From: an uncultured Ruminiclostridium sp.
GTDB lineage: Bacteria; Bacillota; Clostridia; Oscillospirales; Ruminococcaceae
DNA length: 64,000 bases
NCBI GenBank assembly: GCA_947594425.1
Contig: CANQED010000009.1
Coordinates: 35,837-99,836, forward strand
Direction: 5' to 3'
In this document: piece after piece, positions 42,761 to 51,594 of the stretch
Layout: each line of letters opens with the position of its first letter
Numbering within the stretch: the stretch's first letter is position 1
Translations under genes and position numbers: made by a program
The notes under the pieces: model-generated
The model's input: only the letters and a program-made list of their open reading frames with translations
What the model was told of the DNA's origin: nothing
Databases searched by the model: none

Positions 42761-44243
42761 GCCTAAGAAAATAAAAGAGGCGTTTTACAGCATACGGTTT
42801 AGGGTGTGGCTGATGTTTATCATCTTTGCATTGCTGATAATCGCCTTTTTGTACATCTTTCAGGTGGTCATGCTGGGGTCGTACTATCAGCATATGAAGA
42901 CGATAGAGACCTCCGACACGGTGAGCAGGATAAGCAATACGTGGCACGACGCTCCCGAGGAGCTGTCAAGCACGGTGACGAGCCTTTCTAAAGAGCGCAG
43001 GCTCTATATCGAGGTATCGGACAGCAATAAGGTCTATGCGCGCAGCAACTTTTTCAGCAAGACAAATCAAGAGATAGCCATGATAATAAACAGCCTTGAC
43101 GAGGAGCAGATGGAGCGCTATCAAAACGGCGAGGACGTGTATTCTATGACCACTATGCCGCGCTCTAAGGACGGCGAAAAGGCGATAGTGATGATCTCCA
43201 CCATAGCCGAGCCCGACGACGTAAACGAGGTGTATACCTCACACGGCAAGGTAAGGGTGTATATCTTTAATTATCTCGAGCCGATAGGCACGACCTCCGA
43301 GATAATATACAGCCAGCTCAATCTCACCGCGGTGCTGATAATACTCGCGGCGTTTGTAGTGTCGGTATTCTTCTCTAACAGCATAACAAAGCCGATAGTG
43401 CGTATCTCGCGCTCGGCGCTTATGCTCCCGCAGGGCAAATTCCACTTAGACACCAAAAAGCACAGATTTTTAGAGATAGACGAGCTTACACAGACGCTTA
43501 ACGCCGCGTCGGACGAGATAGCAAAGTCGGACAATCTGTCCAAGGAACTTATGGCTAACATCTCGCACGACCTGCGCACCCCGCTTACTATGATAAAGGC
43601 GTACGCCGAGATGATAAGGGACCTCTCGGGCGACAACCCCGAGAAGCGCGAAAAGCACCTAAAGGTCATAATCGACGAGACCGACAGGCTGTCCTCACTC
43701 GTAAACGACATACTCGACCTGTCTAAGCTGCAAAGCGGCGTAGCGGAGCTGCACCAAGAGGTGTTCGACTTTTCGCAGCACCTAAAGGACCTGACCTCGC
43801 GCTTTTCATTGCTCAACGAGGTGCAAAATTATAAGATACTGTTAAGCTGCGAGCCCGATATCTATATCAAGGCCGATATCACTAAGCTCGAACAGGTGGT
43901 CTACAACTTTATCAACAACGCGATCAATTATACAGGCGACGACAAGACGATAAAGATATCGCTGTACCGCAAGCCCGACAATATCGTCCGCTTTGAGGTG
44001 CAGGACAGCGGCGTGGGCATAGACGAGGAAAACATTAAATACGTCTGGAACCGCTATTATAAAGTAAAGCGCGACGGCGAGACCCACCAAAGGGCGGTCA
44101 CCGGCAGCGGGCTCGGGCTGTCGATAGTAAAGGGTGTACTCGATATGCACGGCTTTAATTACGGAGTGGACAGCAAGGTGGGCGTGGGCAGCACGTTCTG
44201 GTTTGAGTGTAAAGAGTATAAGGAGAGCAAGAAGAGATCCTGA
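42750..44243 (+). CDS. sensor histidine kinase
   Basis: A 497-aa membrane kinase, cognate to the preceding regulator. Seen: helix 1 (about 15-42), an extracytoplasmic sensor (about 43-185), helix 2 (about 187-212), HAMP (about 213-265), the H-box NISHDLRTPLTMIKAY (about 272-287), the N-box FINNAINYTGDD (about 386-397), and G-boxes DSGVGIDEEN and GSGLGLSIVKG. Most like the VanS/BaeS-type OmpR-class kinases. The signal is unknown. Confidence 0.94.
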   Translation: MRFEPKKIKEAFYSIRFRVWLMFIIFALLIIAFLYIFQVVMLGSYYQHMKTIETSDTVSRISNTWHDAPEELSSTVTSLSKERRLYIEVSDSNKVYARSNFFSKTNQEIAMIINSLDEEQMERYQNGEDVYSMTTMPRSKDGEKAIVMISTIAEPDDVNEVYTSHGKVRVYIFNYLEPIGTTSEIIYSQLNLTAVLIILAAFVVSVFFSNSITKPIVRISRSALMLPQGKFHLDTKKHRFLEIDELTQTLNAASDEIAKSDNLSKELMANISHDLRTPLTMIKAYAEMIRDLSGDNPEKREKHLKVIIDETDRLSSLVNDILDLSKLQSGVAELHQEVFDFSQHLKDLTSRFSLLNEVQNYKILLSCEPDIYIKADITKLEQVVYNFINNAINYTGDDKTIKISLYRKPDNIVRFEVQDSGVGIDEENIKYVWNRYYKVKRDGETHQRAVTGSGLGLSIVKGVLDMHGFNYGVDSKVGVGSTFWFECKEYKESKKRS

Positions 44244-44256
44244 CGCTAGGCAAAAT

Positions 44257-44290
44257 AATATCCCCGTTCACTTAAATGAGCGGGGATATT
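44257..44290 (+). terminator. terminator of the two-component system
   Basis: A 14-bp stem AATATCCCCGTTCA/TGAGCGGGGATATT (one G-U pair) with a CTTAAA loop, followed by GTGTTAATT. It starts 14 bases after the kinase stop. Confidence 0.8.
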
Positions 44291-44303
44291 GTGTTAATTA
44301 AAA

Positions 44304-44486
44304 CAATAATTATTTATTGCCGCCAATAAATTATCACTGCCCATAATACCGAGCCGGGATATTTGAATGTCAAAAAGGTCGATATAAAGCGGAAGGAAAG
44401 AGAAGCTTGAGGGGAAAACCATCAGGGTTTTCCTCTCAAATCTGATCAGTGACTTTTTGACGGCAATAATTATTTATTGCCGCCAA
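44304..44486. repeat. 23-bp direct repeat pair bracketing a repeat element
   Basis: The 23 bases at 44304-44326 recur exactly at 44464-44486, 160 bp apart. The right copy is the 3' end of the small ORF (44470-44691); the left copy is a detached duplicate. Between them lies repeat copy C (44369-44461). Confidence 0.8.
44369..44461. repeat. structured interspersed repeat, copy C (deleted form)
   Basis: It shares the outer end of the family (AAAAAGGTCGATATAAAGCGG..., then the GAGGGGAAAACC hairpin) with copy A but lacks the inner ~90 bp. It is bounded by the 9-bp inverted termini GTCAAAAAG (44369-44377) and CTTTTTGAC (44453-44461). Confidence 0.7.
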
Positions 44487-44691
44487 AAAGTCCGCCGAGC
44501 TTGTCCTTAATTCCGTCGAGCGATACCTTATTCTTAACGCCGTCGACGATATTGTTTATCACGTCGTCGGGCAGGTCTACGCCGATAACGCCCTCTACAG
44601 CCTTAACGGGCTCGGACTTGAATTGCTCGGCGAAGTTGGGGTCGTCTTTTACCTTGCCTACTATCTCGTCTATCTTTGCCTTGATGTCCAT
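44470..44691 (-). CDS. small acidic protein with Gly-rich C-terminus
   Basis: A 73-aa protein, not assigned to a named family. Seen: an amphipathic helical first half (KIDEIVGKVKDDPNFAEQF), VKAVEGVIGVDLPDDVINNI, and a KLGGLFGGNK tail. The shape recalls Nif11-like leader peptides, but there is no maturation enzyme nearby and no clear cleavage motif. AAAGGAG precedes the ATG and a strong promoter lies upstream, so it is probably expressed. The stop codon lies inside a long palindrome shared with the 23-bp repeat. Confidence 0.7.
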   Translation of the reverse strand: MDIKAKIDEIVGKVKDDPNFAEQFKSEPVKAVEGVIGVDLPDDVINNIVDGVKNKVSLDGIKDKLGGLFGGNK

Positions 44692-44722
44692 TGTCTTTTC
44701 TCCTTTTCATTATGCTTTGAAT

Positions 44723-44734
44723 GAACGTATGTTC
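44723..44734. promoter_or_regulatory. LexA-like palindrome GAACATACGTTC
   Basis: GAAC-N4-GTTC fits the core of the Gram-positive SOS box (CGAACRNRYGTTYC) including the R-N-R-Y centre; the outermost bases are T and A instead of C and G. It lies in the leader of the small ORF at about +6 to +17. Confidence 0.5.
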
Positions 44735-44746
44735 ATCTTAGTTATT

Positions 44747-44775
44747 ATTTTATCATATATTGAGAAGAAAATCAA
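44747..44775 (-). promoter_or_regulatory. promoter of the small ORF
   Basis: TTGATT (44770-44775), 17-bp spacer, TAAAAT (44747-44752). Diverges from the plus-strand promoter at 44779. Confidence 0.75.
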
Positions 44776-44778
44776 GAG

Positions 44779-44807
44779 TTGACTTTATTATAATTAAATG
44801 CTAAAAT
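44779..44807 (+). promoter_or_regulatory. promoter of the FAD oxidoreductase gene
   Basis: TTGACT (44779-44784), 17-bp spacer, TAAAAT (44802-44807). Predicted start near 44814, followed by GGGAGA and an ATG at 44861 that now reads into repeat copy B. Confidence 0.7.
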
Positions 44808-44852
44808 TAAAGAAATAGAATTTACGTAAAATTAAAGAAATAAAATTTACGG
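44803..44852. repeat. 25-bp tandem duplication in the leader
   Basis: Units 44803-44827 and 44828-44852 differ at two positions and end TTTACG(T/G). They overlap the -10 of the plus-strand promoter. Confidence 0.75.
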
Positions 44853-44865
44853 GAGAAAGTATGTA

Positions 44866-45052
44866 CCGGCAATATAAAACGGAAGGAAAGAGGAGTTTGA
44901 GGGGAAAACCATCAGGGTGTTCACCCTCAAGTTTGATAAGAGCCGCTCGCAGAGCGGCAAAAATCGAGGAAAGCCGCTACAGCGGGTGGTCGATTTTTTG
45001 GCAGCTTGTCGGAAAATCTGACCGTAGGGAGGGTTTTTCGACAAGCTGAATG
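44866..45052. mobile_element. structured interspersed repeat, copy B, with candidate ATGTA duplication
   Basis: About 187 bp, nearly identical in inverted orientation to copy A (20233-20412). It is bracketed by ATGTA at 44861-44865 and ATGTA at 45053-45057. Removing it plus one ATGTA would place a GGGAGA site ten bases before an uninterrupted ATG-TAC-GAT reading frame of the downstream oxidoreductase. It carries no transposase, so any mobilisation would be in trans. Confidence 0.65.
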
Positions 45053-46093
45053 ATGTACGATATTATCTTAATAGGGCTAGGACCCGCGGGAAGTATTTTT
45101 GCACGGTGCATAGACAAGCGCTTTTCGGTGCTTGCGATAGATAAAAAGACGGCCGACGGCTTTGCAAAGCCGTGCGGAGGTCTGCTTGCGCCCGACGCGC
45201 AAAAGGCTCTCGCCGAGCTGGGGCTAAATCTGCCCAAAGACGTGCTCGTCGACCCGCAGATATTCTCCGTCCGCACGCTCGACCTCGACAGCGGACTTGT
45301 CAGAAATTATCAGCGAATGTATATTAATCTCGACCGCAGGAAGTTTGACCTGTGGCTAATGTCGGGGCTGCCCGAAAACGTGACCCGCGCGACGGGCACC
45401 GTTACCGCCATAGAGCGCGCCGACGACGGCTATACGGTAAAATATGCCGCAGGCGGGCAAGAATTCACCGCCCGCGCGAAAATTTTAGTAGGTGCTGACG
45501 GGGCGAAATCCGCCGTAAGGCACTTTATCTGCCCAAAGCTTAAGACGCGCACATATATGTCCATACAGCAGTGGTTTAGCGAGAGCAACCCCGTGCCGTT
45601 TTATTCCTGCGTGTTCGACAGCGAGAACACCGACTGCTATTCGTGGTCGGTGTCAAAGGACGGCAGCTTTATCTTCGGCGGCGCGTACCCGATACAGGGC
45701 GCACGCGCGGCATTTGAGCGGCAGAAAGAAAAGCTTGCCGCTATGGGGGTAAAATTCGGCGTACCGCTGCGCACCGAGGCGTGCCTTGTACTCAGACCCA
45801 CGGGGCTGAAAAGCTTTTGCTGCGGGAAAGATAACGTCTTTCTTATAGGCGAGGCGGCGGGATTTATCAGTCCGAGCTCGCTAGAGGGCATAAGCTCCGC
45901 AGTGATAAGCGGGATAAAGCTTGCGGAGGTATTAAACGCCGCGCAAAGCTCACCACAGAGCCGCTATAAGCGCAAGGTTAGACGGCTGCGGCTGAAATTA
46001 GCGGCGAAAAATCTCAAAAACCCCTTTATGTATTATCCCCCATTGAGGAAAATAGTTATGAAGTCGGGGATAAAGGCGATAGATGTAAAATAA
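45050..46093 (+). CDS. FAD-dependent oxidoreductase (geranylgeranyl reductase / CbrA-like)
   Basis: A 347-aa flavoprotein. Seen: Rossmann motif IILIGLGPAGSIFARCI (about 5-21), the KPCGGLLAPDAQKAL segment, second FAD motif ILVGADGAKSAVR (about 149-161), and the third motif VFLIGEAAGFISPSSLEGI (about 263-281). Relatives reduce isoprenoids or are uncharacterised. The start is either of two adjacent ATGs (45050, 45053). Neither has its own ribosome-binding site, because repeat copy B separates the gene from a GGGAGA at 44851-44856. Expression may therefore be reduced. Tail-to-tail with uvrA. Confidence 0.82.
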   Translation: MMYDIILIGLGPAGSIFARCIDKRFSVLAIDKKTADGFAKPCGGLLAPDAQKALAELGLNLPKDVLVDPQIFSVRTLDLDSGLVRNYQRMYINLDRRKFDLWLMSGLPENVTRATGTVTAIERADDGYTVKYAAGGQEFTARAKILVGADGAKSAVRHFICPKLKTRTYMSIQQWFSESNPVPFYSCVFDSENTDCYSWSVSKDGSFIFGGAYPIQGARAAFERQKEKLAAMGVKFGVPLRTEACLVLRPTGLKSFCCGKDNVFLIGEAAGFISPSSLEGISSAVISGIKLAEVLNAAQSSPQSRYKRKVRRLRLKLAAKNLKNPFMYYPPLRKIVMKSGIKAIDVK

Positions 46094-46122
46094 CCGAGGC
46101 GAATTACTCTCACCTCGGTTAT
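46090..46122. terminator. bidirectional terminator between oxidoreductase and uvrA
   Basis: ATAACCGAGG.G pairs with C.CCTCGGTTAT around an eight-base loop. U-rich sequence follows on both strands (TTATAGCTTTATTT / TTATTTTA). It overlaps the end of the convergent genes' 34-bp gap. Confidence 0.7.
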
Positions 46123-46126
46123 AGCT

Positions 46127-48961
46127 TTATTTCTTAGGTTTTATCCCCGAGCGGCGAAGATAATCTCCGGTATACGAGCCCTCGGTCGCGGCGACCTGCT
46201 CGGGGGTACCGCAGGCTACTACCGTGCCGCCCTTATCGCCGCCCTCGGGTCCCATATCGATGATATAGTCGGCGGTCTTTATCACATCGAGGTTATGCTC
46301 TATAACGAGGACAGAATTGCCGCCGTCGGTGAGCTTTTGCAATACGTCTATCAGCTTGTGTACGTCCGCCGCGTGCAGTCCCGTGGTCGGCTCGTCGAGC
46401 ACATACAGCGTCCTGCCCGTAGCGCGGCGGGAGAGCTCGGCCGCGAGCTTTACTCTCTGCGCCTCGCCGCCCGAAAGGGTAGTCGCGGGCTGACCTATCT
46501 TGATATAGCCGAGTCCCACGTCGTAAAGCGTTTTCAGCCTGCGGGCTATCTTCTCGTGATTTTCAAAGAAGCTTACTCCCTCCTCGACCGTCATCTCGAG
46601 CACGTCGTATATATTCTTGCCCTTATAATGCACATCGAGGGTCTCGCGGTTATAGCGCTTTCCCTTGCAGACCTCGCAGGGGACGTATATATCGGGGAGA
46701 AAGTGCATCTCTATCTTATTTATCCCGTCGCCCTCGCACGCCTCACAGCGCCCGCCCTTAACGTTAAAGGAAAAGCGCGCGGCGGAATAGCCTTTCATCT
46801 TAGCGTCCTGCGTCTGCGCGAACAGCTCTCTTATATCGTTGAATACCCCCGTATAGGTCGCGGGGTTAGAGCGCGGGGTGCGCCCTATCGGCGACTGGTC
46901 AATGGCGATTATCTTATCGAGCGCCTCCGCGCCCTTAAAGCTGTCGAATTTCCCCGCGCGTATCCTTGCGCGGTTGAGCTTAGCGACAAGGTACTTATAG
47001 ATTATCTCGTTTACGAGGGAGCTCTTGCCGCTCCCGGATACGCCCGTCACGCAGGTAAACACGCCGAGCGGTATCTTTACGGTGATATCCTTAAGATTGT
47101 TCTCCGCGCAGCCCGTGACGGTTAGCCAATTCTTCCCCGTCTTTCTGCGCTTAGATGGTATCTCTATCTTTTTCGCTCCGGTCAGGTACTGCCCCGTTAT
47201 CGACTCCTTGCAATTCATAATATCCTCGACGGTACCCGCGCATATCACCTCGCCGCCGTGTATGCCCGCGCCGGGGCCTATGTCCACTATAAAGTCCGCC
47301 GCGCGCATGGTGTCCTCGTCGTGCTCGACAACTATAAGAGTATTGCCCAAGTCGCGCAGCCGCTTTAGCGTAGCTATCAGCTTGTCGTTATCGCGCTGGT
47401 GCAGGCCTATGCTCGGCTCGTCGAGGATGTATAATACCCCCATTAGGCTGCTGCCTATCTGGGTGGCAAGGCGTATGCGCTGGCTCTCGCCGCCCGAGAG
47501 CGTCCCCGACGAGCGGGACAGCGTCAGATACTCGAGCCCCACGCTTTTTAGAAAGCCGAGGCGGTCGCGTATCTCCTTAAGTATCTGCTTTGCTATCATC
47601 ATCTCACGCTCGGACAGCTGTATGGTATTGACAAAATCCAGCGCGTCGGATATGCTCATACGGCAGAATTCATTTATATTCTTCCCCGCGACCGTCACGC
47701 ATAGCGCCTCTTTGCGAAGTCTCTCTCCGTGGCACTCGGGGCACTCGCAGTCGGACATATACGCGCTGAGCTCTTCTTTAGCGGCGTTGCCAGTGGTCTC
47801 GTTATAGCGGCGCTCGAGATTGTTTACCACGCCCTCAAACTCGGTCATAAATACCCCGCCGCCCTGGTCGCGGCTGCGCGATACCTTTATCTTCTCGCCG
47901 TCGGTGCCGTATAATAACACGTGCAACGCCTTTTCGCTGAGCTTTTCCACGGGGGTATCCACCGAGAAGCCGTAATGCTTTGCAAGCGCGTCAAAGTACA
48001 TCTGCGCTATCGTACCCGTGCTGTACTTCCAGCCGCTGGCGACGATAGCGTCCTGCTTTATCGAGAGCGTCCTGTCGGGGATAATAAGGTCTACGTCTAT
48101 CCTGCGGAATACTCCGAGCCCCGTGCATGTAGGGCACGCGCCGAAAGGATTGTTGAACGAGAACATACGCGGCACGAGCTCTTCCATGCTTACCCCGTGC
48201 TCGGGGCAGGCATAATTCTGCGAGAATAAAAGCTCCTCGCCGTCTACTATGCTTATCATGATAAGCCCGTCCGAAAGCCCGCCCGCGACCTCTATGCTGT
48301 CGGTTAGGCGTGAGCGAATGTCGGGCTTAATCACAAGGCGGTCGACTACCGCCTCGATATTGTGCTTTTTATTCTTATCGAGCTTAATGGTCTCGGATAG
48401 GTCGTATATTATCCCGTCCACCCTGACGCGCGCAAATCCCTTTTTGGCAAGGGACTCAAACTCGCGGCGATACTCGCCCTTTCTCCCGCGCGCGACGGGT
48501 GCGAGTACCATAAACTTGGTCTTCTCGGGCAGAGTCATTATCTTGTCGACTATCTGGTCTACGGTCTGCTGACGTATCTCCTTTCCGCAGACGGGACAAT
48601 GCGGAGTGCCCGCGCGGGCGTAGAGCAGACGCAGATAGTCGTATACCTCGGTCACCGTCCCGACGGTAGAACGCGGGTTCTTGGATGTGGTCTTTTGGTC
48701 AATGGAAATAGCGGGAGAAAGCCCCTCTATGCTGTCCACGTCGGGCTTGTCCATCTGCCCCAAAAACATCCTCGCATAGCTCGAAAGGCTCTCGATATAT
48801 CTGCGCTGGCCGTCGGCGTATATCGTGTCAAAGGCGAGCGACGATTTTCCCGAGCCCGACAGCCCCGTCATAACGATAAGCTTATCACGCGGCAGCTCGA
48901 TATCTATATTTTTAAGATTGTGCTCGCGCGCGCCCTTTATAACTATTTTTTCAATGCCCAT
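46127..48961 (-). CDS. uvrA: excinuclease ABC subunit A
   Basis: A 944-aa damage-recognition ATPase of nucleotide excision repair. Seen: two ABC modules with Walker [17 protein letters not shown] (about 33-48) and [16 protein letters not shown] (about 640-655), signatures [12 protein letters not shown] and [12 protein letters not shown], and zinc fingers CPVC...CPEC and CEAC-CEVC type. Full length. It follows uvrB by seven bases. Confidence 0.97.
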   Translation of the reverse strand: MGIEKIVIKGAREHNLKNIDIELPRDKLIVMTGLSGSGKSSLAFDTIYADGQRRYIESLSSYARMFLGQMDKPDVDSIEGLSPAISIDQKTTSKNPRSTVGTVTEVYDYLRLLYARAGTPHCPVCGKEIRQQTVDQIVDKIMTLPEKTKFMVLAPVARGRKGEYRREFESLAKKGFARVRVDGIIYDLSETIKLDKNKKHNIEAVVDRLVIKPDIRSRLTDSIEVAGGLSDGLIMISIVDGEELLFSQNYACPEHGVSMEELVPRMFSFNNPFGACPTCTGLGVFRRIDVDLIIPDRTLSIKQDAIVASGWKYSTGTIAQMYFDALAKHYGFSVDTPVEKLSEKALHVLLYGTDGEKIKVSRSRDQGGGVFMTEFEGVVNNLERRYNETTGNAAKEELSAYMSDCECPECHGERLRKEALCVTVAGKNINEFCRMSISDALDFVNTIQLSEREMMIAKQILKEIRDRLGFLKSVGLEYLTLSRSSGTLSGGESQRIRLATQIGSSLMGVLYILDEPSIGLHQRDNDKLIATLKRLRDLGNTLIVVEHDEDTMRAADFIVDIGPGAGIHGGEVICAGTVEDIMNCKESITGQYLTGAKKIEIPSKRRKTGKNWLTVTGCAENNLKDITVKIPLGVFTCVTGVSGSGKSSLVNEIIYKYLVAKLNRARIRAGKFDSFKGAEALDKIIAIDQSPIGRTPRSNPATYTGVFNDIRELFAQTQDAKMKGYSAARFSFNVKGGRCEACEGDGINKIEMHFLPDIYVPCEVCKGKRYNRETLDVHYKGKNIYDVLEMTVEEGVSFFENHEKIARRLKTLYDVGLGYIKIGQPATTLSGGEAQRVKLAAELSRRATGRTLYVLDEPTTGLHAADVHKLIDVLQKLTDGGNSVLVIEHNLDVIKTADYIIDMGPEGGDKGGTVVACGTPEQVAATEGSYTGDYLRRSGIKPKK

Positions 48962-48968
48962 AGCTGTC

Positions 48969-50933
48969 CTATTTCTCCTGTGAAAGTTCTTTTATCTTAT
49001 CTCTTAAAAACGCCGCCTGCTCAAAGTCGAGCACCTTAGCCGCGGCTTTCATCTGTGCGGTGTATTGTTTTATCATAGCCTCGCGCTCGGCCTTGGTGAG
49101 CTTTCTCTTCTTGCCCGAGTGCTTATCCTTTGCCCCGGATATCTCGAGCACCGCGCGGATGTCCTTTACTATCGTCTTGGGGGTAATGCCGTGCTCGGCG
49201 TTATAGCACATTTGTATCTCGCGGCGGCGGTTGGTCTCGTTCACCGCGTTTTCCATACTCTCGGTGACGGTATCGGCGTACATTATCACCTTGCCGCCTG
49301 CATTTCGCGCCGCGCGCCCTATCGTCTGTATCAGCGAGGTCTCGCTGCGCAAGAAGCCCTCCTTGTCCGCGTCGAGTATCGCTACGAGCGACACCTCGGG
49401 CAGGTCGAGCCCCTCTCTCAGCAGGTTTATCCCGACTAGCACGTCGAACACGTGCATACGCAGGTCGCGTATTATCTCCATACGCTCGATAGAGTCTATG
49501 TCGTGGTGCATATAGCGTATCTTTACGCCCATTTTCTCATAATACGCGGTGAGATCCTCCGCCATCTTCTTTGTTAGGGTGGTTATCAGCACGCATTCAT
49601 TCTTGGCGGTGCGCTCGTTTATCTCGCTGTACAGATCCTCTATCTGCCCCTCGACGGGCTTTATCTCCACGAGCGGGTCAAGCAGCCCCGTCGGGCGTAT
49701 CACCTGCTGCACCGTCTGCGAGGCGTGTTCTTTTTCAAAGGGTCCTGGGGTAGCCGATACGTATATCGCCTGATTTATCATCGAATAAAACTCGTCAAAA
49801 TTCATCGGGCGGTTGTCGTACGCGGACGGCAGTCTAAAGCCGTAATCCACGAGGTTCTGCTTTCTCGCGCGGTCGCCGCCGTACATCCCTCTCACCTGCG
49901 GCAATGTTACGTGGCTCTCGTCCACAAACAGCAGAAAATCCTTAGGAAAGTGGTGCATAAGCGTTATCGGCGAGCTGCCCGGCGCTCTGCCCGCAAGCAC
50001 GCGGGAGTAGTTCTCCACCCCCTTACAGGTGCCTATCTCGCGCAGCATCTCCATATCATAGCGGGTGCGCTGCTCTATGCGCTGAGCCTCGATAAGACGG
50101 CGGTTGTCGGTAAAGTACTTTACCCTGTCCTCCATCTCCTGCTCTATCTCTAATAGCGCCGCGTCGAGCCTGTCCTTTCCGACGATATAATGCGAGGCGG
50201 GGAAAATACATATGTGCGAGAACCTGCGCTTTACCTCGCCTGTCACAACGTCTATCTCGGATATTCTGTCCACCTCGTCGCCGAAAAACTCTATCCTTAT
50301 CGCCCTGTCCGAGGTGCTCGCGGCGGGAAATATCTCTAATACGTCGCCCCTTACTCTGAATTTATTGCGGATAAAATTCATATCGTTGCGCTCGTACTGT
50401 ATCTCGGTCAGCCGCCTTATTATCTCGTCGCGGCTCTTTTCCTGCCCCTCGCGCACCGAGAGCATATTCTCGCGATAGTCCTCGGGGCTGCCGAGGCTGT
50501 ATATGCAGGACACGCTGGCGACTATTATCACGTCGTTACGCTCCGCAAGAGAGGCGGTCGCGGAGTGGCGCAGGCGGTCTATCTCGTCGTTTATCGCGCT
50601 GTCCTTTTCGATATACGCGTCGGTGGCGGGTATATACGCCTCGGGCTGATAATAGTCATAGTATGACACAAAATACTCCACCGCATTCTCGGGGAAAAAC
50701 TCGCGAAACTCGCTGCACAGCTGCGCCGCGAGCGTCTTATTATGTGCGAGGACAAGCGTCGGCTTGTTGATGTTGGCGATAACGTTAGCCATAGTAAAGG
50801 TCTTGCCCGAGCCCGTCACGCCGAGCAGCACCTGCTCTTTATCGCCGCGCAATACGCCCTCGGTAAGCCTTGCTATCGCCTCGGGCTGGTCGCCCGTGGG
50901 TTTGTATTCACTTTTCAGCACAAACTTGTCCAT
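48969..50933 (-). CDS. uvrB: excinuclease ABC subunit B
   Basis: A 654-aa helicase-like core of nucleotide excision repair. Seen: Walker [18 protein letters not shown] (about 37-53), the beta-hairpin [12 protein letters not shown] (about 92-103), FVDESHVT motif [29 protein letters not shown], and a C-terminal UVR motif (about 615-650). No GAAC-N4-GTTC box was seen in the 60 bp upstream, so SOS control is not evident. Confidence 0.97.
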   Translation of the reverse strand: MDKFVLKSEYKPTGDQPEAIARLTEGVLRGDKEQVLLGVTGSGKTFTMANVIANINKPTLVLAHNKTLAAQLCSEFREFFPENAVEYFVSYYDYYQPEAYIPATDAYIEKDSAINDEIDRLRHSATASLAERNDVIIVASVSCIYSLGSPEDYRENMLSVREGQEKSRDEIIRRLTEIQYERNDMNFIRNKFRVRGDVLEIFPAASTSDRAIRIEFFGDEVDRISEIDVVTGEVKRRFSHICIFPASHYIVGKDRLDAALLEIEQEMEDRVKYFTDNRRLIEAQRIEQRTRYDMEMLREIGTCKGVENYSRVLAGRAPGSSPITLMHHFPKDFLLFVDESHVTLPQVRGMYGGDRARKQNLVDYGFRLPSAYDNRPMNFDEFYSMINQAIYVSATPGPFEKEHASQTVQQVIRPTGLLDPLVEIKPVEGQIEDLYSEINERTAKNECVLITTLTKKMAEDLTAYYEKMGVKIRYMHHDIDSIERMEIIRDLRMHVFDVLVGINLLREGLDLPEVSLVAILDADKEGFLRSETSLIQTIGRAARNAGGKVIMYADTVTESMENAVNETNRRREIQMCYNAEHGITPKTIVKDIRAVLEISGAKDKHSGKKRKLTKAEREAMIKQYTAQMKAAAKVLDFEQAAFLRDKIKELSQEK

Positions 50934-50991
50934 AATTAAACTCCGTATCTAAACAAATCGGCTATAACACGCCATATCAAAGGGTAAAATG

Positions 50992-51528
50992 TTAATCAAG
51001 ATCTTCTTTCCAGAAACCTAAGCCCGCTTCGGCACTCTCTTCTGTGCTTGTGTTCATTATTGCAATAATATGCAATCCTATGTGATCTTGTTTAGGATAA
51101 GCAGTACAATCAACGAAATCAAGCGTGTAATTGTTCCCATTATCGCAAACTATATCATATACCCTATAACTAAGATCTTTATATATCCATTCGCCGTATT
51201 CTTTGCTTCCACTTGTTGACGGAAAAGAAATTCTTTTGTAAGAGACATGTTTACCGTCATATACTTCAAACAACTCGTTAAATTCTTCGTCAAAATTTTC
51301 AGACTCTCGGACATGCGGACTGAACATCATCTTTAGGGCGTCTTTATCGTCTTCGTCAAGGCAGCGGATGACCTCTTCGCATAGTGCCACGCATTCCTTG
51401 TGCTCCTCGCTTTCATGACTGGTAGTCAGATAATCATATAAATCGCCGGCTTTTTCGACAGCATCGCAGCCGCTGAGCAAAAATATTGCAATAACTAAAG
51501 GGGTCAATAAAAGGAGCTTTTTTGCCAT
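50992..51528 (-). CDS. DUF5104-like lipoprotein
   Basis: A 178-aa secreted lipoprotein with lipobox FLLSGC (about 16-21), a short helical region, and an NTF2-like alpha/beta domain (about 42-160: CVALCEEVIRCLDEDDKDALKMMFS ... NYTLDFVDCTAYPKQDHIGLHII). It resembles DUF5104 proteins. It is AT-richer than its neighbours, which may point to later acquisition. Function unknown. It stands between uvrB and ilvD on the same strand, but gaps of 58 and 66 bases suggest separate transcription. Confidence 0.75.
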   Translation of the reverse strand: MAKKLLLLTPLVIAIFLLSGCDAVEKAGDLYDYLTTSHESEEHKECVALCEEVIRCLDEDDKDALKMMFSPHVRESENFDEEFNELFEVYDGKHVSYKRISFPSTSGSKEYGEWIYKDLSYRVYDIVCDNGNNYTLDFVDCTAYPKQDHIGLHIIAIMNTSTEESAEAGLGFWKEDLD

Positions 51529-51551
51529 TTATTTCTTCTCCGTTCGGAATG

Positions 51552-51579
51552 TGTGGTGCGCCCGTACGGACGCACCACA
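51552..51579 (-). terminator. hairpin between ilvD and the lipoprotein gene
   Basis: Minus-strand RNA forms an extended stem TGTGGTGCGTCC/GGGCGCACCACA (one G-U pair) 16 bases after the ilvD stop. No strong U-tract follows, so it may stabilise the 3' end rather than terminate. Confidence 0.55.
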
Positions 51580-51594
51580 TACTGCCGATATTGA

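Noticed and set aside
44861..45049. 62-codon ORF running through repeat copy B
   Set aside because: It uses the displaced ATG of the oxidoreductase and then translates a non-coding structured element.
50934..50991. SOS box upstream of uvrBA
   Set aside because: I looked for GAAC-N4-GTTC and found none; the promoter itself is also unclear.
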